Part shown: in pieces, positions 7,752-12,768 of the stretch
Layout: every line of letters begins with the position of its first letter
How positions within the stretch are numbered: the stretch's first letter is position 1
Origin: an uncultured Succinivibrio sp.
GTDB lineage: Bacteria; Pseudomonadota; Gammaproteobacteria; Enterobacterales; Succinivibrionaceae
Direction of reading: 5' to 3'
Assembly: GCA_900767695.1 (NCBI GenBank)
Contig: CAAGAC010000032.1
Span: 1 to 12,768, forward strand
DNA: 12,768 nt
Made by a program: the position numbers and the translations under genes
The notes under the pieces: model-generated
Databases searched by the model: none
Told to the model about the DNA's origin: nothing
The model's input: the letters and a program-made list of their open reading frames with translations, nothing else

Positions 7752-7962
7752 GTTGTCTCTCCTGGAGCTGTTCTTCTTCTGGCTGTTGCTTCCATTGCCC
7801 TGCCGCGCGGCAAAGGCGCGGCGCCCGGGGCCTCATGGAACCACTCTTGCATGGAAGCATCATAGGAAAAGCCTCGTCTTTCCGCGAGACTGGATGGGAT
7901 CGGGGCAAGGCTGAGCCTATGCCCAAGCATCAAAATTCTGTATAGCTTTTTCTTTAAGAAAG
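7752..7962. other. Gap between lipoprotein start and nitrogenase-type remnant
   Basis: About 210 bases with no supported gene. The left part is the leader of the leftward lipoprotein; it has a possible -10 TATGAT at 7859-7864 (minus), without a good -35, and a hairpin GCCGCGC / GCGCGGC at 7802-7822. The right part, about 7931-7962, is sharply AT-rich. It holds the inverted repeat TTTCTT-T-AAGAAA at 7949-7961, directly before component-1 homology begins. This is the likely deletion or assembly junction. Confidence 0.5.
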
Positions 7963-8160
7963 GCGGAGTTCGGCGCCAGCAGGCCGCTCATCCTCGGCTC
8001 CTCCTGGGAGGCCGACGCGGCGGCCGATCTCAAGGCGCTGCTTCTGGAGGTCTCGGCGCCCTCGATTGGAACGCTGGCCATCAACCGCAGCTACGCAGGC
8101 TACCGCGGAGGGCTGTCGCTTCTGGAGCGCATCTACTCCGCATCGGTCGGGGGCAGGTAG
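7963..8160 (+). pseudogene. Nitrogenase component-1 (NifD/NifK superfamily) gene, C-terminal remnant
   Basis: The frame ending at the TAG at 8158 encodes AEFGASRPLILGSSWEADAA, then an Ala/Leu-rich stretch, then SIGTLAINRSYAGYRGGLSL and LERIYSASVGGR. This matches the C-terminal end of nitrogenase component-1-type proteins: the GSS-E beta-strand and helix, then the conserved 'R-x-Y-x-GYRGG-L-LLE-I' segment. Full-length family members have about 400-520 residues, so some 85 percent is absent. The same frame meets a stop at 7912-7914, and nothing family-like precedes 7963. Frame and direction match the NifH-type gene 66 bases downstream, as expected for an operon. I cannot tell whether it came from a true nitrogenase (Nif/Vnf/Anf) or from a nitrogenase-like reductase (for example a methylthioalkane reductase or another group-IV enzyme). 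The cofactor Cys and His ligands would lie in the missing or upstream parts. Confidence 0.75.
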
Positions 8161-8211
8161 CCCCCGCGCGCCGTGGGAGGCCCCCGGCGCCTTTTGAACG
8201 CATTTTTTGAA

Positions 8212-8219
8212 GAAGGAAG
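8212..8219 (+). promoter_or_regulatory. Shine-Dalgarno for the nifH-type gene
   Basis: GAAGGAAG lies seven bases before the ATG at 8227, separated from it by TTTTTTC. It fixes the start, which also gives residue numbering identical to classical NifH. Confidence 0.75.
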
Positions 8220-8226
8220 TTTTTTC

Positions 8227-9061
8227 ATGGCACACACAAGACAGATTGCAATCTACGGCAAGGGCGGCATCGGCAAGTCCACCACCACCCAGAATCTCAC
8301 GGCGGGGCTTGTCGAGCGCGGGCGGAAGGTCATGGTGGTCGGCTGCGACCCCAAGGCCGACTCGACGAGGCTCCTCCTGGGCGGCCTTGCCCAGAGGACC
8401 GTGCTCGACACGCTGCGCGATCTCGGCGAGGACATCGAGCTTGAGGACATCCTCAAGGAGGGCTTCAAGGGCACGCGCTGCGTCGAGTCGGGCGGCCCGG
8501 AGCCTGGCGTGGGCTGCGCTGGGCGCGGGATCATCACCGCCATAAACCAGCTTGAGCGCCTTGGCGCCTACACCGAGGATCTCGACTACGTCTTCTACGA
8601 CGTGCTCGGCGACGTGGTCTGCGGCGGCTTTGCCATGCCCATACGGCGAGGGCAAGGCCAAGGAGATCTACATCGTGGCCTCGGGCGAGATGATGGCGCT
8701 CTATGCGGCCAACAACATCTCCAAGGGCATCGCGCGCTACGCCCGCCAGGGCGGCGTGAGGCTCGGCGGGATCATCTGCAACAGCCGCAAGGTCGATCGC
8801 GAGGAGGAGCTCGTCGGCGCGTTCGCCCGCGAGCTTGGCACCCAGCTCATCAAGTTCGTGCCGCGCGACAACGAGGTCCAGCGCGCGGAGATCAGGCGCA
8901 AGACCGTCATCGAGCACAAGCCCGACTCGCCGCAGGCGGACGTCTACCGCGATCTGGCGCAGAGGATCGAGGACAACGACATGTTCGTGATCCCAAAGCC
9001 CCTGACCCAGGACCGCCTGGAGCAGATCATGATGGAGCACGGCCTCGTGGACGCGGCCTGA
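8227..9061 (+). pseudogene. nifH-like: NifH-type nitrogenase(-like) iron protein, interrupted by a +1 frameshift
   Basis: Two overlapping frames together encode a 277-residue NifH-family Fe protein, the ATP-dependent electron donor to a component-1 partner. Frame one covers residues 1-139: Walker A YGKGGIGKSTT, CDPKADSTRL, GPEPGVGCAGRG with Cys97 and Arg100, and DVLGDVVCGGFAMPI with Cys132. The 4Fe-4S ligands and the ADP-ribosylation-type Arg have the same numbers as in Azotobacter vinelandii NifH. At 8644-8647 one extra base (CGGC where three bases are expected) shifts the frame. Frame two resumes exactly with EGKAKEIYIVASGEMMALYA and continues through VRLGGIICNSRKVDREEEL, FVPRDNEVQRAEIRRKTVIE to VIPKPLTQDRLEQIM and a TGA at 9061. 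As written, translation would leave the family and end at 9246. Length and the VIPKPLT region recall AnfH or nitrogenase-like H proteins more than the 290-residue NifH. No other nif gene is in the window. Confidence 0.88.
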
Positions 9062-9081
9062 CAGGAAGCGTCCTGACGCGC

Positions 9082-9109
9082 GAAGGCCCGGGCATTTGCC
9101 CGGGCCTTC
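9082..9109. terminator. Bidirectional hairpin between nifH-like and cvrA
   Basis: A perfect 12-bp stem (GAAGGCCCGGGC / GCCCGGGCCTTC) with loop ATTT lies between two convergent genes, 20 bases after the nifH-like stop and 21 bases after the cvrA stop. T-tracts are weak on both sides, but position and stability fit a shared terminator. A second short inverted repeat, GATCAGG-TGT-CCTGATC, at 9129-9145 overlaps the cvrA stop. Confidence 0.65.
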
Positions 9110-9130
9110 TGCTGCAGAGCCTGTGCAGGA

Positions 9131-10939
9131 TCAGGTGTCCTGATCGTCCTGCCTCGCCTTGGCACTGGTCGCCTCGGCCCGCTTCTGGGCCTCCTGCTGC
9201 ACGAAGGCCATGCGGTCGCGGGCGAGCATCACCCCCACCGAGGTGACCTGATCGCCGTCGACCTTGTCCACGACCAGAGTGGCGTTGATGAGGCTCACGC
9301 TGTCGCCCTCACGGGGGAAGCCGCCGATGTGGAAGGACATGAAGCGCCCGACCGTCAGGGTCTTTTCAAAAGAGGTGAGCTCAAGCCCGTAGAGATCTGA
9401 AAGCTCGGTCATGCGCATGCTGCCGCGCACGAGCCTGCCCCCGGTGTAGGGCTTGCCCGACTTGGCCACGCCCTTCTGCGAGAAGAGCGCGTTGAGCGAG
9501 CTCTCGTCCGAGTCGGAGCCGATGAGGGACACGATGTCGCCCGTCCTGAGCGTGAGATCCCCGGTGGGCTTTAAGAGGAAGCCGTCGCGGAACACGCCAG
9601 CCACCCCGGTGCGGCGCGGGAAGCGCACGTCGCGAAGCTCCATGCCGTCGAGGTTGAACTTGCGCACGCCGTAGTTCAGGAGCTGGTAGTCGTCCGAGAG
9701 CATGATCCCCATCTCGGACTTGGAGATCGGCGCGGAGGACGCCAGGGCGTAGACCTTGAAGAGCTTTGCCGCAGGCACCAGCGTCGCGCCCTGCACGAGG
9801 AGCGAGACGAGCACCACGACGAAGGCGACGTTGAAGTAGAGCTGGGCGTTGCGCACGTCCTCCATCACAGGATAGATGGCGAGCACGACCGGGACCGAGC
9901 CGCGAAGGCCGACCCACGACATGAACCCGAGATCGCGGTTTGTGAACGAGCGCCGGAAGAAGGGCTTGAGCGAGAGGAAGACCGCGAGCGGGCGGCCGAT
10001 GAAGGTCATCACGAGCGCCACGGCGACGCCCTGCCCCACGTAGTTGAACATGAGGTGCGGGGTGACGAGGAGGCCGAGGATGAGGAACAGCGTGATCTGC
10101 GCAAGCCAGGTTATGCCCTCGCCCACCGGGAGGATGTAGCTCACCGCGCGCACCTTCTGGTTGCCGATGCACATGCCGATGATGAAGATCGCGAGGAACC
10201 CGGACCCTCCCACCGCCGAGGTCACGGCAAAGCCGATGAGGCCGATGCCGATGCACAAAAGCGAGTAGAGGCCGGCGCCCAGCGAGATGGTCGCGACAAG
10301 GAAGCGCCCGAACATGCCAAAGAGCAGTCCCAGGATCACGCCGCACCCGAACTGGGTTATGAAGATGAACACCACGTCCCACCCAGAGCTCGCCCTGCCC
10401 GAGATGAGCGCGAGCAGCACGGTGGTGAGGAGGATCGCCATAGGATCGTTGGTCGCCGACTCGATCTTGAGGGTCGAGGAGACGTGCTGCTTCAGGTGCA
10501 CGCCGCCCTCGCCCAGGAGCATGAACACGGCCGCGGCGTCGGTCGAGCCCACTATCGAGCCTATGAGCAGGGCCTGGAGGAGCGAGAGATTCAAGAGCGC
10601 GTAGGCGATGAGGCCCGTGATCCCCGATGTTAGCAGCACGCCCACTGTCGCCAGGAGCATGCTCTCGGGGGCCACCGACTTGAACTCGTGGATGTTCGTG
10701 CGCAGGCCGCCGTCTAGCAGGATCAGCGCGAGCATCAGGTTCGCGATGTAGTAGGCCGAGGTGTAGTCGTTGTAGACGATGTGGATGAAGATCCCGTCCT
10801 CGCCGCAGAGCATGCCGATGCCCAGGAAGAGCAGCAGCAGCGGTGTGCCCATGACCTTGGAGAGCTTGGAGGCGAAGATGGCGAAGGTAAGCAGCACTCC
10901 GCCGATGAAGAATGCGTAGTAGAGGTCGATGTTCTGCAC
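9131..10939 (-). CDS. cvrA: K+/H+ antiporter, CvrA/NhaP2 type (CPA1 family)
   Basis: A 602-residue inner-membrane cation/proton antiporter, slightly longer than E. coli CvrA (about 578). It expels K+ (and in some species Na+) in exchange for protons and helps with osmotic and pH balance. Twelve or more membrane segments fill about residues 1-400. They include GSTDAAAVF (131-139) and ESATNDPMAI (160-169); the Asp of ND is the expected ion-binding residue. WVGLRGSVPVVLAI follows in the second half. The cytoplasmic tail has a TrkA-C (RCK_C) domain near 410-490 (RFPRRTGVAGVF, LKPTGDLTLRTGDIVSLIGS) and a CorC/HlyC-type domain near 500-580 (MTELSDLYGL, GDSVSLINATLVVDKVDGDQ). This order is typical of CvrA/NhaP2. 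The start is GTG at 10939; no strong Shine-Dalgarno is seen, but nothing else in frame precedes the first membrane segment. Confidence 0.93.
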   Translation of the reverse strand: MQNIDLYYAFFIGGVLLTFAIFASKLSKVMGTPLLLLFLGIGMLCGEDGIFIHIVYNDYTSAYYIANLMLALILLDGGLRTNIHEFKSVAPESMLLATVGVLLTSGITGLIAYALLNLSLLQALLIGSIVGSTDAAAVFMLLGEGGVHLKQHVSSTLKIESATNDPMAILLTTVLLALISGRASSGWDVVFIFITQFGCGVILGLLFGMFGRFLVATISLGAGLYSLLCIGIGLIGFAVTSAVGGSGFLAIFIIGMCIGNQKVRAVSYILPVGEGITWLAQITLFLILGLLVTPHLMFNYVGQGVAVALVMTFIGRPLAVFLSLKPFFRRSFTNRDLGFMSWVGLRGSVPVVLAIYPVMEDVRNAQLYFNVAFVVVLVSLLVQGATLVPAAKLFKVYALASSAPISKSEMGIMLSDDYQLLNYGVRKFNLDGMELRDVRFPRRTGVAGVFRDGFLLKPTGDLTLRTGDIVSLIGSDSDESSLNALFSQKGVAKSGKPYTGGRLVRGSMRMTELSDLYGLELTSFEKTLTVGRFMSFHIGGFPREGDSVSLINATLVVDKVDGDQVTSVGVMLARDRMAFVQQEAQKRAEATSAKARQDDQDT

Positions 10940-11174
10940 GATGGGATCCGGGATCGCGCGGGCGCGGCCTAAGGCGCGCGCCCGGGCCGCTGGGAGCCTC
11001 CCTGCGGCCGAATTGTTTTTACTTGTATTTCAATCGGTTATTTTAACAAAAAAACGGAATTTTTTCAAGGGGTTGTAACGTCCCGCATGCACGGCGCGAT
11101 CCCCTGCGGCACGCGGAGGGACAATGCCATCTGCCGCGGCAGAGGCAGCATGTCGTCCTGCCCCAGGGCCGGTC

Positions 11175-11195
11175 AAAAAGCGCGCTGGCGTTTTT
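11175..11195. terminator. Terminator-like hairpin with A5/T5 flanks, no obvious gene before it
   Basis: AAAAA-g-CGC-GCTG-GCG-TTTTT forms a stem with one bulged G and a four-base loop, ending in T5 on the plus strand and in CTTTTT on the minus strand. It looks like a bidirectional intrinsic terminator. No protein gene ends here on either strand, so it may close a small RNA or an attenuated leader transcript. Confidence 0.4.
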
Positions 11196-11221
11196 ACAAC
11201 CCGTCATTTTGGTTCTGCAAT

Positions 11222-11268
11222 GGTGCGTTTTGCACCGTAAAAGAACATGCCGCACCGCCGTTTGGCGG
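11222..11268. promoter_or_regulatory. Two adjacent GTTT(T)-loop hairpins
   Basis: GGTGC-GTTTT-GCACC (11222-11236) and CCGCC-GTTT-GGCGG (11255-11268) are perfect 5-bp hairpins with nearly the same loop, 18 bases apart. They may be part of a structured RNA or an operator region upstream of asnB. The function is unknown. Confidence 0.35.
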
Positions 11269-11285
11269 ACTGTCCCAAGCCCGCC

Positions 11286-11313
11286 TTGCGCGTGGCGCAA
11301 AGCGCTGTATGCT
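11286..11313 (+). promoter_or_regulatory. Candidate asnB promoter overlapped by a palindrome
   Basis: TTGCGC (11286-11291) and TATGCT (11308-11313) are spaced by 16 bases and match sigma-70 hexamers at four positions each. The -35 is also the left arm of the perfect palindrome TTGCGC-GTG-GCGCAA (11286-11300). That placement would suit a repressor site. The leader would be about 90 bases. Confidence 0.35.
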
Positions 11314-11340
11314 GTTAGAACCTACCGGGCGCGCAGGGCA

Positions 11341-11370
11341 CCGCCGCCCGGGCGCGGCGGAGGCTCCGCC
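11341..11370 (+). promoter_or_regulatory. Two overlapping, mutually exclusive hairpins in the asnB leader
   Basis: CCGCCGC-CCGGGC-GCGGCGG (11341-11360) and GGCGGAG-G-CTCCGCC (11356-11370) share GGCGG, so only one can form at a time. They lie 41-70 bases before the asnB start. Neither is followed by a T-tract, so transcription attenuation is not supported; effects on translation or simple GC-rich coincidence remain possible. Confidence 0.35.
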
Positions 11371-11410
11371 CCGCAGCGCAAAGCATCGAATCATCAAGGC
11401 ATGGCTACAT

Positions 11411-12768
11411 ATGTGTTCTATTTTTGGAATTTTCGGGATTGAGAAATCCGACGAGGCAATCCGCCAGCAGGCGCTCAAGCAGTCGCGCCTCATGCTCCAC
11501 CGCGGCCCGGACTGGGAGGGCATCTACCAGAACGATCACGCCGTGATCGTTCACGAGCGCCTCTCCATCGTCGATCCGCAGAACGGCGCCCAGCCGCTTT
11601 ACAACGACGGCAGGACCCACGTGCTGGCCGTCAACGGCGAGATCTACAACCACAAGGATCTCGAGAAGGAGTTGACCGTCCCCTACAAGTTCAAGACCGG
11701 CTCGGACTGCGAGGTGATCCTCCCGCTGTACGAGGAGTTCAAGCGCACCGGCAAGAACTTCGTCGACCGCCTCGTCGGCGACTTCGCCTTCGTCATCTAC
11801 GACGCCGAGGACAACACCATCTTCGCGGCACGCGACCACATGGGCATCGTCCCGATGTACGTCGGCACCGACCGCGAGGGCCGCTTCTACGTCGCCTCCG
11901 AGATGAAGGCGCTGACCCCCGTGTGCGACAGCGTGCAGGAGTTCCCGCCGCGCAGCTACCTCTACACCAAGGAGAGCCGCGACTTCCAGACCTATTACAC
12001 CCGTCCGTGGTTCAAGTACGAGAACGTCAAGGACGACAAGACCGACCGCGAGAAGCTGCGCGAGGCGCTCATCGACAGCGTCCGCCGCCAGCTGATGTGC
12101 GACGTGCCCTACGGCGTGCTGCTCTCAGGCGGCCTCGACTCGTCCGTGATCTCCGCCATCGCCGCGCACCTCTCCGAGAAGCGCGTCGAGGACGGCGGCA
12201 AGTCCCGCGCCTGGTTCCCGCGCCTGCACTCGTTCGCCATCGGCCTCGAGGGCGCCCCTGATCTCAAGAAGGCCCGCGTCGTCGCCGACTACCTGGGCAC
12301 CGTGCACCACGAGATCCACTACACCATCGAGGAGGGCCTAGACGCCCTGCGCGACGTGATCTACCACATCGAGACCTACGACGTGACCACCATCAGGGCC
12401 TCGACCCCGATGTACCTCATGGCCCGCTACATCAAGGCCATGGGCATCAAGATGGTTCTCTCAGGCGAGGGCTCGGACGAGATCTTCGCGGGATACCTCT
12501 ACTTCCACAAGGCGCCGAACGCGAAGGAGCTGCACGAGGAGCTCGTGCGCAAGCTCGGGCAGCTGCACCTCTACGACTGCCTGCGCGCCAACAAGTCCCT
12601 GATGTCCTGGGGCGTCGAGGGCCGCGTGCCGTTCCTCGACAAGAGGTTCCTCGACGTTGCGATGACCATCAACCCCGAGGACAAGATGTGCCCGGGCAAG
12701 ACCATCGAGAAGAAGGTCCTGCGCGAGGCCTTCGACGGCTGGCTCCCAGACGAGATCCTCTGGCGCCA
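11411..12768 (+). CDS. asnB: Asparagine synthetase B, glutamine-hydrolysing (3' end outside window)
   Basis: The first 452 of an expected 554 or so residues. The cytoplasmic enzyme makes asparagine from aspartate, ATP and glutamine, releasing AMP, pyrophosphate and glutamate. ATG at 11411 is followed directly by Cys2, the glutaminase nucleophile exposed when Met is removed (MCSIFGIFGI), which fixes the start. Glutaminase-domain residues are RLSIVD (50-55), NGEIYN (75-80) and GSDCE (97-101). The synthetase domain has the pyrophosphate loop SGGLDSS at 239-245, HSFAIGL near 273-279, ETYDVTTIRASTPMYLMARY at 321-340 and SGEGSDE at 351-357. Wherever I can compare it from memory it is very close to E. 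coli AsnB. Codons are strongly biased to C-ending forms, with few AGG, which suggests high expression. A weak AAGG lies 11 bases before the start. The upstream leader may carry regulation. The frame is intact to the window edge. Confidence 0.97.
   Translation, partial: MCSIFGIFGIEKSDEAIRQQALKQSRLMLHRGPDWEGIYQNDHAVIVHERLSIVDPQNGAQPLYNDGRTHVLAVNGEIYNHKDLEKELTVPYKFKTGSDCEVILPLYEEFKRTGKNFVDRLVGDFAFVIYDAEDNTIFAARDHMGIVPMYVGTDREGRFYVASEMKALTPVCDSVQEFPPRSYLYTKESRDFQTYYTRPWFKYENVKDDKTDREKLREALIDSVRRQLMCDVPYGVLLSGGLDSSVISAIAAHLSEKRVEDGGKSRAWFPRLHSFAIGLEGAPDLKKARVVADYLGTVHHEIHYTIEEGLDALRDVIYHIETYDVTTIRASTPMYLMARYIKAMGIKMVLSGEGSDEIFAGYLYFHKAPNAKELHEELVRKLGQLHLYDCLRANKSLMSWGVEGRVPFLDKRFLDVAMTINPEDKMCPGKTIEKKVLREAFDGWLPDEILWR

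Larger units (their letters stand above)
10940..11410. other. Divergent intergenic region between cvrA and asnB, hairpin-rich, no protein gene seen
   Basis: About 470 bases separate two divergent genes. Bases 11010-11070 are AT-rich (A7 and T6 runs) and should contain the cvrA promoter; TTGTTA and TACAAG with 16 bases between them on the minus strand is a weak candidate. The remainder is GC-rich with several short perfect hairpins. Open frames in this stretch are Arg/Cys-rich, short and unlike any family, so I do not call them genes. Confidence 0.6.

Noticed and set aside
8641..8653. Programmed ribosomal frameshifting in the nifH-type gene
   Set aside because: No slippery sequence, stop codon at the shift site or downstream pseudoknot is apparent, and nifH genes are not known to use it.
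7954..8661. 235-codon minus-strand frame opposite the nitrogenase-type genes
   Set aside because: The plus strand shows unmistakable NifH motifs; the minus product is a complement artefact.
8654..9246. Read-through tail of the first nifH frame as a novel fused domain
   Set aside because: The tail is Arg/Gly/Pro-rich, while NifH sequence continues exactly in the next frame over the same bases, so it is a frameshift product.
9381..10382. 333-codon alternative minus frame within cvrA
   Set aside because: It is His/Arg/Pro-rich and out of frame with the intact antiporter.
1..12768. CRISPR arrays, insertion sequences, integrases, tRNA or rRNA genes
   Set aside because: No regularly spaced repeats, transposase or integrase motifs, terminal inverted repeats with target duplications, or cloverleaf/rRNA sequences were recognised, including around the nitrogenase-type remnant.

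Overview
The window is GC-rich, densely coding DNA, most probably from a gammaproteobacterium. Three genes closely resemble Escherichia coli genes in length and domain order: the DEAH-box RNA helicase hrpA, the K+/H+ antiporter cvrA (nhaP2) and asparagine synthetase asnB. A fourth, a ybjJ-like transporter, points the same way. The nitrogenase-type genes and the frequent AGG arginine codons do not suggest an enteric bacterium; an anaerobic relative such as an Aeromonadales/Succinivibrionaceae lineage is a guess only.

Layout, left to right. 1-1104 (+) is the 3' part of an LTA-synthase-family sulfatase/phosphotransferase, closed by a strong terminator. 1152-1390 has no gene. 1391-2605 (-) is a 12-TM MFS transporter. 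2788-6756 (-) is full-length hrpA with its own terminator and a TATAAT box upstream. 6861-7751 (-) is an unrecognised lipoprotein whose reading frame changes twice. 7963-8160 (+) is only the C-terminal end of a nitrogenase component-1 (NifD/NifK superfamily) protein. 8227-9061 (+) is a NifH-type reductase interrupted by one extra base. 9131-10939 (-) is cvrA, converging on nifH across a shared hairpin. 10940-11410 is a long divergent intergenic region rich in hairpins. 11411 to the window end (+) is asnB, cut by the window edge.

The housekeeping genes look intact and independent, each with its own signals. The unusual part is 6.9-9.1 kb. A 5'-truncated component-1 gene and a frameshifted nifH-like gene lie beside a lipoprotein gene that also carries indels. 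The order (component 1, then H) and the sequence suggest the tail of a nitrogenase or nitrogenase-like operon whose front half was lost by deletion or is missing through misassembly. The lost part would have held at least the remainder of the component-1 gene. The NifH-type protein still shows every key residue across its two frames, so the break is either very recent or a sequencing error.
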